Origin: Antrihabitans stalagmiti
GTDB lineage: Bacteria; Actinomycetota; Actinomycetes; Mycobacteriales; Mycobacteriaceae
DNA: 64,000 nucleotides
Direction of reading: 5' to 3'
Assembly: GCF_016482825.1 (NCBI RefSeq)
Contig: NZ_JAEMNV010000007.1
Location: 289,920-353,919 of the forward strand
The position numbers and the translations under genes are program-made. Shown piece by piece: positions 38,915-48,080 of the stretch (the stretch's first letter is position 1; the number at the start of each line of letters is the position of its first letter). Under the pieces are notes generated by a model. That model was not told the DNA's origin, ran no database searches, and saw nothing but the letters and a program-made list of their open reading frames with translations.

Positions 38915-39525
38915 TTGTCGGCTTCCTCTACTTCGATCGAATCGTCTACTGTGCCTGGTGTCGGCCGCCCGGGTGTGACGCCGCCCGCCAACTCGAGTTC
39001 CCGCGGATTGGGCGGCGAGAATTCGACCTTCACAACAGCCTCGGTGACTTCGGAGAGCAGCACCGTACGCAGGACCGGACCGACCTTCGGGTCGGCGACG
39101 ACGACGAGCGCAACGTGCGGTCCTTCACCCTCGGAGCCTTCGGAGGCCTCTGAGCCTTCCGGACCCTCCGACACCTCACCGACACGTGCGTCGAACTTCT
39201 CCGTTGGTGTCCTGACCCGCACCTTCCGGCCACGGGCGCGACGCCAGTGCCGCGGCTGGGTGAGCGGACGATTGATGCCGGGCGTGGTCACTTCGAGGGT
39301 GTAGGCGTCGTCGTCCGATTCGTCTGCGGCATCGAGAGCAGCGGATATGTCACGACTGACGGCTGCGATGGCGTCGAGACTGACGCCACCTTCGCGGTCG
39401 ACGATCACACGAACTGTGGATTGGGTGCCTGCTGATATCAGCGACACATCCTCGAGATCCAATCCGTGCGCTGCGACGGGATCTGCGACGAGTTGGCTCA
39501 CCCTCTCGATCGACGGAATCGGCAT
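38911..39525 (-). CDS. rimP: Ribosome maturation factor RimP
   Basis: 204 residues. [47 protein letters not shown] and [30 protein letters not shown] are RimP hallmarks. An acidic Glu/Gly/Ser insertion ([16 protein letters not shown]) interrupts the C-terminal SH3-like domain. It is needed for 30S maturation. First gene of the rimP-nusA-ylxR-infB run; AGGAG 10 nt before the ATG, and a TAGGCT hexamer near 39585 on the coding strand could be its -10. Confidence 0.95.
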   Translation of the reverse strand: MPIPSIERVSQLVADPVAAHGLDLEDVSLISAGTQSTVRVIVDREGGVSLDAIAAVSRDISAALDAADESDDDAYTLEVTTPGINRPLTQPRHWRRARGRKVRVRTPTEKFDARVGEVSEGPEGSEASEGSEGEGPHVALVVVADPKVGPVLRTVLLSEVTEAVVKVEFSPPNPRELELAGGVTPGRPTPGTVDDSIEVEEADK

Positions 39526-39657
39526 CTGAAAAGGCTCCTAGGTTCAGTTGTGTGCGGTGCTCACGAGCGTTGGTCGGACGTCTAGCCTAACGCTGATTTC
39601 AGGGTGTGGTGTCCAGCCGCGCTACGTCGACGCCCGCGTTCCTGGCACGATGTAACC

Positions 39658-40182
39658 GTGCTCACCTCGTTCACCACTGGATCGGTATCGCGACGGTCCG
39701 CCCTGCGGCTCGCGGGTTTCGGCGCGCTCGGGACTGCCGGCGTCGCGTCGTTGCCGGCTTGTGGAGCAGGTGCCGACGACAGTGCCCCGGCACCTGTCGA
39801 TGTGCTTATCGCACAGCGCGATCGAGCAGACAGAGACTCGAACCTCGCAAACGCGGCGGTCGCGACGATGCCAGAGCGTGGGCAGGCACTCACGTCGATC
39901 GCCGCCGAACGAACAGCTCACCGCGACGCTCTCGACACCGAAATAGCAAGAGCAGCAGGGACATACGATGACGGATCGACGCCCGCGGCCAACCGCGGCG
40001 CGACCACCGGCAGCAACGCTACGCCCGTGACTCCCCCGAACCTGGACGAATTGCGTACCAGGCTCACCGAATCGGCACGCAGCGCGTCGAATCTCGCTCG
40101 AACCGAATCGGGTTATCGGGCAGGACTACTCGGCTCGATCAGCGCCTGCTGTACAACTCAGGTCGGGGTGTTGCTGCGATGA
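39658..40182 (+). CDS. Twin-arginine lipoprotein-like alanine-rich protein
   Basis: 174 residues starting at GTG. SRRSALRLAGFGALGTAGVASLPACGAG at 10-37 is a twin-arginine-type signal with a lipobox-like LPAC. The rest is alpha-helical, Ala-rich, and carries RTESGYRAGLLGSISACCTTQVGVLL at the end, with two adjacent Cys. With the following ferritin-like gene it corresponds, from memory, to Rv2843/Rv2844 beside rimP. The stop overlaps the next start (ATGA). It may anchor or partner the ferritin-like protein at the membrane; function unknown. Confidence 0.78.
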   Translation: MLTSFTTGSVSRRSALRLAGFGALGTAGVASLPACGAGADDSAPAPVDVLIAQRDRADRDSNLANAAVATMPERGQALTSIAAERTAHRDALDTEIARAAGTYDDGSTPAANRGATTGSNATPVTPPNLDELRTRLTESARSASNLARTESGYRAGLLGSISACCTTQVGVLLR

Positions 40183-40613
40183 CCGGAACCGAGCAGCAAG
40201 CGCTCGTCGACGCTCTGAAGGCGGAACACGCCGCCGTGTTCGCCTATGGTCTCGCGGCCGCCTTCTCCAATCCGGAACGCGCAGAACTGATCGCGACGAA
40301 TGCCGCGGCACATCGCGCGCGGCGGGACGCGACGATCGACGCACTGACCGCGGCCAGCGTCGACGCGCCGACCGCCGAAGCGGGTTACACGGTGCCGTTC
40401 CCGGTTGTCGATCCGGTCTCCGCTGCGCGACTCGCGGCCGAGGTCGAAGCAGAGACCGCGATCGCATGGCGCTCGGTCATCGAGCGTGCCCAGTCCGACC
40501 ACACCCGCGGCACCGGTGTCGAAGCGCTCACCGAAGCCACTCTGCGACTTGCCAATTGGCAGACAATACTGGGAACGGCACCCCCGACGGTGCCGTTCCC
40601 AGGTCAGCCCTGA
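40179..40613 (+). CDS. Ferritin-like domain protein (DUF4439)
   Basis: 144 residues forming a four-helix bundle: EQQALVDALKAEHAAVFAYGLAAAFSN with the E-x-x-A-x-x-x-Y pattern, AAHRARRDATIDALTAA, AARLAAEVEAETAIAWRSVIE and a last helix with LRLANWQTIL. Family members keep ferritin-type helices but often incomplete di-iron ligands, so iron binding is uncertain. Translationally coupled to the lipoprotein gene. Confidence 0.85.
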   Translation: MTGTEQQALVDALKAEHAAVFAYGLAAAFSNPERAELIATNAAAHRARRDATIDALTAASVDAPTAEAGYTVPFPVVDPVSAARLAAEVEAETAIAWRSVIERAQSDHTRGTGVEALTEATLRLANWQTILGTAPPTVPFPGQP

Positions 40614-40636
40614 CGATCCAGGTCAATTGTCGACGC

Positions 40637-42100
40637 TCACAGTGCAACTCGAACGGCTCGGCGGCTCGGCACGAAGAACGCGGCGACGACGGCGACCGAC
40701 ACCGAGGCCATGCCCACCAGGAGTGCGGGCCGGAGCGCGTCGGTGTAGCCGGTCGGCGTCAACGAACCGTCCGACCCGAGGAACACCGCGGTCAGGACTG
40801 CCACACCGAGCGCGATGCCGATCTCACGAATCGTGGAGTTCGCGGAACTCGCTGTCGCGTGGTCGGCTTCGGCCATGTCGACGAGAACGGCGGTAGCGCT
40901 CGGCGCGAACGTCAGCCCCATTCCGACGCCGGCCATGATGAAGCCGGGAACGAAGTCGGAGTAGGTAGCGCCGGGCACAGTCACCGCAGCCATGTAGGCG
41001 AGCGAGACCGCCTGCAGTCCGAGACCGGTGACGAGCAGGGTCCGCAGCCCGAGACGTTCGACGAGCAAGCCTGCGATCGGCGCGACGATCATGGGCGCCG
41101 CGGTCCACGGCAGCGTCCGCACACCTGCCTCGAACGGTGTGTATCCCATGACGATCTGTAGGTACTGCGACAGCAGGAAGACCGCGCCCATCATGCCGAG
41201 CGAGAACGTCAGGCCGATGATGTTTGCCATGGAGAAGCTTCGAGATCCGAAGAGCCGCAACGGCATCACAGGAAAGCGGATCCTCGATTCCCTGACAACG
41301 AACGCGACAAGAAGTGCACCGGAAGCAACGAGTGTCGTGAGCACCGACGTCGAGGTCCAGCCGTCGTCGTTGCCGTGGATGATGCCCCAGACACCGGCGA
41401 AGATGCCAGCTCCGGCGAGCAGAACGCCGACGACGTCGAGCGGCACCTTGCGACCGCGGGACTCGCCGAGTGCGTACAGCGCGAGCGGAATGGCGACGAC
41501 GGCGACGGGCACGTTGAGCCAGAAGATGGCCTGCCATGACACACCGTCCACGACGGCTCCGCCGACGACCGGCCCGAGTGCAACACCCAGACCCGACACT
41601 CCGCCCCAGACGCCGATGGCAAGCGCGCGTTTGCTTGCAGGGACAGCACCGGCGAGCAGCGCTAGCGACAGCGGCATGATCGCGGCCGCTCCCATTCCCT
41701 GCACTGTTCGCGCTGCGATCAGCATTGCCGAGGTGGTCGCGAGTGCGGATGCGATGGAGGCCAGCGTGAAAACCGTGATGCCGCCGACGAACAGCTTGCG
41801 GCGGCCGAGCCTGTCTCCGAGCGTCGCTGCCGCAAGCATCAACGTCGCGAAAGCGAGTGTGTAGGCGTTCACGAACCACTACAGCTGCCCGACCGTGGCA
41901 CCGAGATCGGCCTGGATGACAGGCAGTGCGCTGGTCATGACGAGGTTGTCCAGTGTCGCCATGAACATCGGCAACGACGCCGCTACCAGGGCGAGCCACA
42001 CGGGAACCCGTCGCTTGGACGGCTCGAACGGATTTCCGGGAGCGTCCGATGACGCCCCGCGGTCCGACAGTAGATCAGGTGGATCCGAGACGATCGTCAT
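40637..42100 (-). pseudogene. MFS drug exporter (DHA2 type) interrupted by an amber codon
   Basis: Start ATG 42100 behind a good AGGAG. Residues 1-73 include a first membrane helix (VWLALVAASLPMFMATLDNLVMTSALPVIQADLG). Then TAG (41879-41881) replaces the codon where homologues have Glu in QLEWFVNAYTL; the same frame continues intact for about 410 codons with motif A (GDRLGRRKLFVGG) and some thirteen further helices to 40637. Only one base (GAG to TAG) separates it from a functional 14-helix exporter. The TetR gene is divergently next to it. Either recently inactivated, or read through by a suppressor. A restart at an internal ATG/GTG would lack helix 1. Confidence 0.85.
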
Positions 42101-42121
42101 GACCACTCCTTGTAAGCATCG

Positions 42122-42163
42122 AATGATAACTAGTAATGTCGAAGGTAGTAATCAACTGATAAC
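42122..42163. promoter_or_regulatory. Putative TetR operator between MFS gene and its regulator
   Basis: AT-rich 71-bp divergent promoter region with paired repeats: ATGATAAC/CTGATAAC (42123-42130, 42156-42163; 33 bp apart) and TAGTAAT twice (42131-42137, 42146-42152; 15 bp apart), plus ACTAGT. A TetR-type repressor encoded at 42172 probably binds here. Confidence 0.4.
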
Positions 42164-42171
42164 ATGTCAAT

Positions 42172-42777
42172 ATGGCAAGCGTAGAAACCTCGACAAAGCC
42201 CGCGACCAGAATGAGCGCCCCCGAGCGGCGTGAGCTCGTTCTTGCCGCGGCGTCTCGGGCGTTTGCCGTTGGTGGATACGCTGGCACCAGCACCGATGCC
42301 GTCGCACGCGAGGCCGGCGTGTCCCAGCCCTACGTCGTGCGAATGTTCGGATCCAAGGTCGAACTCTTCCTCGAAGTGTTCCGTCGAGCCGGCGACGCGA
42401 TCATGGCAGCGTTCGATGCCGAGCTCGACAAACTCGAGGCCGACCCGCATCGAGATGAAATCTGGGATGCCCTTGCTTCGGCCTACAGTGAACTCGTCAC
42501 CGACCGCGACCTCCTTCTGGTGATGATGCACGGTTTCACCGGTGGTGCGGTGCCCGAGATCGGCGCCCAGGCTCGCGACTGCATGTCAGCTATCTATCAG
42601 CAACTCGTCCGAAGGACCGGTTGCACGCCCGAGCGCGCGCGGGAATTCATCGCTCAGGGCATGCTGCTGAATGTGCTGCTCGCCATGCAGGCGCCGGAGC
42701 ACGCGCACCAGGATCCAGCCCTTGCCGAGCTGTCGTCCTGCGCCTTCGGGGACACGTTGGGGCCTTCGGCCTCGTGA
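42172..42777 (+). CDS. TetR-family transcriptional regulator
   Basis: 201 residues. N-terminal helix-turn-helix: RRELVLAAASRAFAVGGYAGTSTDAVAREAGVSQPYVVRMFGSKVELFLEVF, typical TetR. The C-terminal ligand domain has no recognised specificity. Divergent from the broken MFS exporter, so its likely job was to repress the pump until an inducer binds. The last codons (GCC TCG TGA) are in the left arm of the palindromic repeat copy 2. Confidence 0.92.
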   Translation: MASVETSTKPATRMSAPERRELVLAAASRAFAVGGYAGTSTDAVAREAGVSQPYVVRMFGSKVELFLEVFRRAGDAIMAAFDAELDKLEADPHRDEIWDALASAYSELVTDRDLLLVMMHGFTGGAVPEIGAQARDCMSAIYQQLVRRTGCTPERAREFIAQGMLLNVLLAMQAPEHAHQDPALAELSSCAFGDTLGPSAS

Positions 42778-42828
42778 GTCCTTTCGGTGGTTGGGCCCGC
42801 CGAAAAGACTCACGAGGCGCGGAGCGCC
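42761..42828. repeat. Three-hairpin intergenic repeat, copy 2
   Basis: Left mini-hairpin GGCC-TTC-GGCC (42761-42771), central arms TCGTGAGTCCTTTCGG (42772-42787) and CCGAAAAGACTCACGA (42800-42815), right mini-hairpin GGCGC-GGA-GCGCC (42816-42828). One mismatch in the arms. The left arm ends the TetR gene; the right side abuts the methyltransferase stop. Lies between convergent genes. Confidence 0.9.
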
Positions 42829-43509
42829 CTAGCCGATCACAAGGGCATAGGCGAAGCCGTCCCAACCTTTGGATCCGACGGTCTGCACGACCGTAGCTTC
42901 CAATCGCGGCTCCGCAGAAAGCAATTCGAGCACATCGCGGCTCGCCTCGGCATTCGGATCTGCCGACTCCCGGTCTGCTACCCCACCGTTGCGAACGACG
43001 TTGTCGACGACGATCACCGACCCCGGTCTGGTCAGCCGCAGCGCCCAGTTCACGTAGTTGGAGTTGTTGACCTTGTCCGCGTCGATGAACACGAGGTCGA
43101 ACGGACCTGATCCGTCGGTGGAAATGTCGGCAGCCACAACCGGCAACGTCTCGAGTGCGGCTCCGACACGGACCTCGACGCGGTCGCCGACCCCCGCACG
43201 GCCGAGGTTCGCGCGCGCAACAGAGGCGTGCTGCGGGCTGTATTCGAGCGTCACGACTTTGCCGTCCGGGCCTACTGCCCGAGCCAGCCAGATCGTGCTG
43301 TACCCGCCGAGGGTGCCGATCTCGAGGATCCGCCGCGCACCGATCGATTTGGCGAGCAGGTGCAAAAATTTGCCCTGCGCAGGCGATACGTCGATCGCCG
43401 GCAAACCACCGGCAGCATTTGCGGCAAGTGCGTCGGTCAGCGTCGGATCGTCGCCGACGAGCGTCTCGACGAGATAGTTGTCTACATCGCCCCAGCTCGG
43501 TGTCGTCAT
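42829..43509 (-). CDS. Class I SAM-dependent O-methyltransferase (CCoAOMT-like)
   Basis: 226 residues. Motif I LEIGTLGGYSTIWLARAVG (SAM glycine loop), LEYSPQHASVARANL (ribose-binding Glu), FDLVFIDADKVNNSNYVNWAL with the metal-binding Asp, and VVDNVVRNGGV. It belongs to the Mg-dependent catechol/caffeoyl-CoA O-methyltransferase family; substrate unknown (Rv0187-like). Stop borders repeat copy 2. Upstream, 209 bp with a terminator separates it from the acyl-CoA dehydrogenase gene. Confidence 0.9.
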   Translation of the reverse strand: MTTPSWGDVDNYLVETLVGDDPTLTDALAANAAGGLPAIDVSPAQGKFLHLLAKSIGARRILEIGTLGGYSTIWLARAVGPDGKVVTLEYSPQHASVARANLGRAGVGDRVEVRVGAALETLPVVAADISTDGSGPFDLVFIDADKVNNSNYVNWALRLTRPGSVIVVDNVVRNGGVADRESADPNAEASRDVLELLSAEPRLEATVVQTVGSKGWDGFAYALVIG

Positions 43510-43661
43510 GACGTCGATTGTGACACCAGGACAGCTGTCCAGCAGGCCGTTGGTAGGTTCGTCGATTTTCCTCGCAAAACGACGACGACTTGTGCGACCG
43601 TCACTGAATCGTTATGGTCGATCGACCAATTTCGCTGGGGGCGGGACCAACGCGCTGGTGT

Positions 43662-43694
43662 GCGGAAAGTCGTCCGTTGGGGGCGACTTTCCGC
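43662..43694. terminator. Intrinsic hairpin after the acyl-CoA dehydrogenase gene
   Basis: Perfect 11-bp stem GCGGAAAGTCG (43662-43672) / CGACTTTCCGC (43684-43694), 11-nt loop, followed by TCACGAG. It lies 25-57 bp past the dehydrogenase stop (43719). Not a member of the three-hairpin family by sequence. Confidence 0.65.
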
Positions 43695-43718
43695 TCACGA
43701 GCCCGTTGTCACCAGTTC

Positions 43719-45452
43719 TTACGGACGCATCTCGTACGCGCCGTCGTACGCCTTGACCTGCGCCCACACTCGATCGAAACGCTCCTGATCGACTGCGGGC
43801 TTGCGAACCGCGCCGATGGCCCACTCCTGCTGAGCATCGGTCGAGGACGCCTTGCCGTGAACGGCGATCGCGTACGCCGAGAAGTCGCGCACCTGGAAGT
43901 CGAAGATCGAATCGACGACGTCACGATCGAGGCCGGTGATCTCGGCCTGCTCGAGAATCAGCTGGCCGTACACGATCAGCGAGAACAGGTGCCCGATGTT
44001 GAGCAGGAAGTCCAGGTCCTTCTGCTGAGCCGCATCCGGCGCCGCAGTAGCGAGCAGTTCCTTCAAGGCTTTGGCCTGCTCGAAGAACAACCCGACGTTC
44101 GGAATCTCGGAATTGCGCTCGTAGACGGGCAGCCAATCGGCGAACTGCACCTTGGCCGCGCCACGAGCGGGACCCTGCGCCCAGAAGAAGACGTCGTCCG
44201 CTGGGTCGTTGCGAGTCCCGATCTCGGGGTACTCCGCCGGGTTGAACAGGTAGTTCGGCATGAACTTGAGGATCTGCGCAACGTTGACGTGCACAGTGCC
44301 TTCGAGTCGCGGCAGCGTGCCGATGTAGCGGGCTGCTTCGCAGAAGTAGGTCGTCTTCTCGAAACCCTTGGCCGCGATGACGTCGAGCAGCAACGTCATC
44401 ACCTTCTCACCCTCGGACGTCACCTTGGACTTGGTGACCGGGTTGAACAGCAGATAGCGACGATCTTCGAGGCTTGCGCTGCGGAAGTAGTCGACGGCAC
44501 GAGCGCTGAACAGCTTCATCGCGATCAGGCGGCTGTAGGCGTCGACGAAGTTGCCGCGAACGTGCGGGAAGTCGGTGACGGGGTTGCCGTAGAGAATCCG
44601 GTTCTGCGAGTGCGTGATTGCCTCGAAGAACGAGTGCTCGCACATGCCGACCGAACCCGAGCACAGGTTGAACTTGCCGATGTTCACCGTGTTGAGTGCC
44701 GACGAGAACGCTTCGGGCCCGGTGTGCAAGATGTCTTCTTCGCGGACCGGGTAGTCGTGCAGCGTGAATGTCGAAACGTACAACTGACCGTGGATGACGT
44801 TGTCGATCAGTTCGTACGCGTCGTGCTGGCTGTCCGCGGCGAACCAGATGTAGCCGTCCGCACCCTCGATGTCGTTACGTCGACCGAAGACCGACACCAT
44901 GCCTGCGACGTTTCCGTTGCCGATGTAGTACTTCGTTCCGCTCGCGCGGAAGGCGATGCCGTCTTCGTCGCTTGGGGTGAGGATGAGGTCGGTCGAGTAG
45001 ACGTCCGCGCCGTGGTCCCGCTCGGACAGACCGAACGCCATGACGCCGCCGTCTTCGAGCTGCTGCGCGGCCTTGCGCTTCGCATCTTCGTTGGCGCTCA
45101 TCCAGATCGGGCCCAAGCCCAGGATGGTGACCTGTTCGGCGTACCAGTAGGCGAGTCCGTAGAAACCGAAGATCTCGCTCAGCGCCGCGTTGCGTGATGC
45201 GTCCCAGCGCTTGTTCGGGTCGCCGTTCGCGTAGGCCGACGGCGTCAGGAAAGTAGCAAAGATCTTCTCCTGCTTGATGAATTCGAGGAAGTCCGACACC
45301 CAGACCGCGTCGAGATCGTCCTGCAGGAGTTGTGTCTTTCCGCGACTCTCGAACCATTCGATGAGGGCGAGCAACTGCCTGCGCGTCTCGGCATCGAACT
45401 CGGAATAGTCGGATTTGATGGGGTTGAACAGCAGCTCGCCCGAGGTGGCCAC
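43719..45452 (-). CDS. Acyl-CoA dehydrogenase family flavoprotein
   Basis: 577 residues, longer than classical (about 380-residue) members. FGFYGLAYWYAEQVTILGLGPIWM, MAFGLSERDHGADVYSTDL (FAD-binding Ser/Thr loop), FRASGTKYYIGNGNVAGMVSVFGR, and NLCSGSVGMCEHSFFEAITHSQNR are typical of the ACAD fold; the C-terminal ~200 residues are an extra helical domain as in large membrane-associated or FadE-like variants. Oxidation of an acyl-CoA is predicted; chain length unknown. GTG 45452 (VATSGELLFNPIKS) behind GAAAGG is preferred to GTG 45479. Confidence 0.88.
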   Translation of the reverse strand: MATSGELLFNPIKSDYSEFDAETRRQLLALIEWFESRGKTQLLQDDLDAVWVSDFLEFIKQEKIFATFLTPSAYANGDPNKRWDASRNAALSEIFGFYGLAYWYAEQVTILGLGPIWMSANEDAKRKAAQQLEDGGVMAFGLSERDHGADVYSTDLILTPSDEDGIAFRASGTKYYIGNGNVAGMVSVFGRRNDIEGADGYIWFAADSQHDAYELIDNVIHGQLYVSTFTLHDYPVREEDILHTGPEAFSSALNTVNIGKFNLCSGSVGMCEHSFFEAITHSQNRILYGNPVTDFPHVRGNFVDAYSRLIAMKLFSARAVDYFRSASLEDRRYLLFNPVTKSKVTSEGEKVMTLLLDVIAAKGFEKTTYFCEAARYIGTLPRLEGTVHVNVAQILKFMPNYLFNPAEYPEIGTRNDPADDVFFWAQGPARGAAKVQFADWLPVYERNSEIPNVGLFFEQAKALKELLATAAPDAAQQKDLDFLLNIGHLFSLIVYGQLILEQAEITGLDRDVVDSIFDFQVRDFSAYAIAVHGKASSTDAQQEWAIGAVRKPAVDQERFDRVWAQVKAYDGAYEMRP

Positions 45453-45503
45453 AGCGTCGCCTTTCGTAGGAATCGCCACGACCCTAGCAGCGAGTAACTT
45501 GTT

Positions 45504-45573
45504 GCGGCTACGCCGCTCGTGAGTCTTTTCGGCGGGCGGACCCTCCGAAAAGACTCACGAGGCGCGGAGCGCC
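45504..45573. repeat. Three-hairpin intergenic repeat, copy 3
   Basis: Mini-hairpin GCGGC-TAC-GCCGC (45504-45516), perfect arms TCGTGAGTCTTTTCGG (45517-45532) / CCGAAAAGACTCACGA (45545-45560), mini-hairpin GGCGC-GGA-GCGCC (45561-45573). The right arm and right mini-hairpin encode the last codons of proS on the minus strand, including TCG TGA. This is the most symmetric copy. Confidence 0.92.
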
Positions 45574-47297
45574 TGCACCCGCGCGACAACCTCGGAGCCA
45601 GGAACCTCGACACTCTCGCCGGTGAAGCGGTCGCGGATCTCGGCATTGCCCTCTGCCCAACCACGGCCGACGACGACGACGAGCGGAACGCCGATCAACT
45701 CGGAATCCTTGAACTTGACGCCGGGTGAGGCTTTGCGATCGTCGAGAACGACCGACAGACCTGCTGCATCGAGCTCCGCCGCCAGGGACTCGGCACCGGC
45801 TCGGGCAGCGTCGTCCTTGTTCGCGATGACGACGTGGACGTCGAAGGGGGCCACCTCGGCCGGCCAACGCAGGCCCTTCTCGTCGTGCTGTTGCTCGGCG
45901 ATGACGGCGACGAGTCGCGAGACGCCGACTCCGTAGGAGCCCTGGATCAGGCGCACCGGCTTCCCGTTCTCGCCGAGAACGTCGACGTTGAACGTATCGG
46001 TGTACTTGTACCCGAGTTGGAAGATGTGACCGATCTCGATGCCGCGGGCGGCGACCAGCGGACCAGCACCGTCCGGTGACGGATCGCCGTCACGAACCTC
46101 GGCGGCCTCGATCGTTCCGTCGGGTGTGAAGTCACGACCGGCGACCAACCCGACGACGTGCTTGCCCGGTGCGTCCGCACCCGTGATCCACGACGTTCCC
46201 GTGACGACTCGCGGATCGACGAGGTAGCGAATACCGTTGTCCAGCAGCGCCTTCGGGCCGACGTAACCCTTGGCGAGGAACGGATTGGCAGCGAAGTCCG
46301 CTTCGGTGATCAGTTCGAATTCCGCAGGTTCGACCGATGCGCCGAGTCGCTTCTCGTCGATCTCGCGGTCCCCCGGCACGCCGATGCCGAGCAGTTCGGT
46401 CTTGCCGTCCGGGTAGCGCAGCTTGACGAGGATGTTCTTGAGGGTGTCCGCAGCGATGACCTCACGGCCAAGCGCGCCGTTCGCCCACTCGACGAGTGTT
46501 GCGATCGTCGGGGTGTCGGGGGTGTCGTGGACAACGGCGTCCGGCAAACCGTCGACCGGCAGCGGCGCGGGAGCAGGCGTGACGACGGCTTCGACGTTGG
46601 CGGCATAGCCCGACTCGACACACCGCACATAGGTGTCCTCGCCCACCGGACTCTCGGCGAGAAACTCTTCCGATGCACTGCCACCCATCGCACCCGACGT
46701 CGCGGCCACGATCACATACTTGACGCTGAGGCGGGCGAAGATGCGCTGGTAGGCCTCACGATGAGCGTGGTACGACTTCTCGAGACCGTCATCGTCGAGG
46801 TCGAACGAGTACGAGTCCTTCATGACGAATTCGCGGCCACGCAGGATGCCGGCCCGCGGCCGCTCCTCGTCGCGGTACTTCGTCTGAATTTGGTACAGCA
46901 TGACCGGAAGGTCCTTGTAGGAGTTGTATTCACCCTTGACCATCAGGGCGAACAGTTCCTCGTGGGTCGGGCCGAGCAGGTAGTCGGCACCTTTTCGGTC
47001 CTTCAGACGGAAGAGTGCATCGCCGTATTCGGTCCAGCGCTTGGTCGACTCGTACGGTTCCCGCGGCAGCAACGCCGGTAGCAGGATCTCCTGTGCGCCA
47101 ATGGCATTCATCTCTTCGCGGACGACCCGCTCGACCTCGCGAAGCACCCGAAGGCCCAACGGGAGCCACGAGTAGACGCCGGGCGCGATACGACGCACGT
47201 AGCCGGCACGCACGAGCAATTTGTGGCTCGGCACTTCGGCATCGGCGGGATCGTCACGCAAGGTACGCAGGAACAGCTGTGAGAGACGGGTAATCAC
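45555..47297 (-). CDS. proS: Prolyl-tRNA synthetase (bacterial type)
   Basis: 580 residues. Class II motifs: [23 protein letters not shown] (motif 1 region), [25 protein letters not shown] (motif 2), and [17 protein letters not shown] (motif 3); an INS-type editing domain between motifs 2 and 3 (about 230-400); anticodon-binding domain at the C-terminus. It charges tRNA-Pro and edits Ala-tRNA-Pro. Its final residues (ALRAS) and stop are read from repeat copy 3, so the repeat is part of the coding sequence. Confidence 0.97.
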   Translation of the reverse strand: MITRLSQLFLRTLRDDPADAEVPSHKLLVRAGYVRRIAPGVYSWLPLGLRVLREVERVVREEMNAIGAQEILLPALLPREPYESTKRWTEYGDALFRLKDRKGADYLLGPTHEELFALMVKGEYNSYKDLPVMLYQIQTKYRDEERPRAGILRGREFVMKDSYSFDLDDDGLEKSYHAHREAYQRIFARLSVKYVIVAATSGAMGGSASEEFLAESPVGEDTYVRCVESGYAANVEAVVTPAPAPLPVDGLPDAVVHDTPDTPTIATLVEWANGALGREVIAADTLKNILVKLRYPDGKTELLGIGVPGDREIDEKRLGASVEPAEFELITEADFAANPFLAKGYVGPKALLDNGIRYLVDPRVVTGTSWITGADAPGKHVVGLVAGRDFTPDGTIEAAEVRDGDPSPDGAGPLVAARGIEIGHIFQLGYKYTDTFNVDVLGENGKPVRLIQGSYGVGVSRLVAVIAEQQHDEKGLRWPAEVAPFDVHVVIANKDDAARAGAESLAAELDAAGLSVVLDDRKASPGVKFKDSELIGVPLVVVVGRGWAEGNAEIRDRFTGESVEVPGSEVVARVQALRAS

Positions 47298-47323
47298 GAA
47301 CAGCCAGGCTACGCTGCCTACCC

Positions 47324-48070
47324 GTGCTGGTATTGCTGCCTCCCTCCGAGACCAAGGCCGACGGTGGACGACTCGCTCCCCTCGACCTCACGACACTGTC
47401 GATGCCGAAGCTGACCGCGACCCGCGAAGCGTTGGTCCGTGCTGTCGTTGACCTTGCCGCCGATCCCGACGAATCGCTTCGCGTGCTCGGCCTCGGACCG
47501 AGCCAACTCGACGAGGTCAGGCGCAACTCCGCGCTGTGGACGAGCCCGACCGCACCCGCCCTGTATCGCTACACGGGAGTCCTGTTCGACGCGCTGGCCG
47601 CGAAGAGCTTCACGAAAGCTCAGCGGACGAAGGCATATGCCCGACTGGCCATCGGGTCGGCGCTGTTCGGAGCGGTCCGCGCGGAGGATCCGATACCCGC
47701 CTACCGGTTGTCCGGCGGATCGAAGCTCCCCGGCTTCGGCACTCTCGGGTCCGTGTGGAAGCCCGACCTCACCGACGCGCTGCTCGACGAAGCCGACGGC
47801 GGACTGGTCGTCGATCTGCGCTCTGGGACCTACCAGCAACTCGGCAAGGTTCCGGGAGCTGTCACCGCGACGGTACTGACCGAGGGACCGGACGGATCAC
47901 GAACCGTCGTAAGCCATTTCAACAAGCACCACAAGGGTCTGCTCGCGCGAGCACTTGTCCTGTCGCGTGCGGAGCCGAGCGACGTCAAGGGTGTCGCGCG
48001 GGTAGCAGCGAAGGCGGGCTTGCGGGTGGAGATTGCCTCGCCGACCGAACTGGTTGTCCTCACGCACTGA
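47324..48070 (+). CDS. yaaA: YaaA-family peroxide-stress protein (DUF328)
   Basis: 248 residues: [15 protein letters not shown] at the start, [55 protein letters not shown] in the middle, and [17 protein letters not shown] near the end are YaaA signatures. E. coli YaaA lowers free iron during peroxide stress. A TACGCT box (47310-47315) 8 nt before the GTG suggests a leaderless transcript. Divergent from proS across 26 bp. Confidence 0.9.
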   Translation: MLVLLPPSETKADGGRLAPLDLTTLSMPKLTATREALVRAVVDLAADPDESLRVLGLGPSQLDEVRRNSALWTSPTAPALYRYTGVLFDALAAKSFTKAQRTKAYARLAIGSALFGAVRAEDPIPAYRLSGGSKLPGFGTLGSVWKPDLTDALLDEADGGLVVDLRSGTYQQLGKVPGAVTATVLTEGPDGSRTVVSHFNKHHKGLLARALVLSRAEPSDVKGVARVAAKAGLRVEIASPTELVVLTH

Positions 48071-48080
48071 GGCACCGTCA

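Noticed and set aside
43662..43694. Considered as a sixth copy of the three-hairpin element
   Set aside because: The stem is GCGGAAAGTCG, not the TCGTGAGTC arm, and there are no flanking mini-hairpins; treated as an ordinary terminator.
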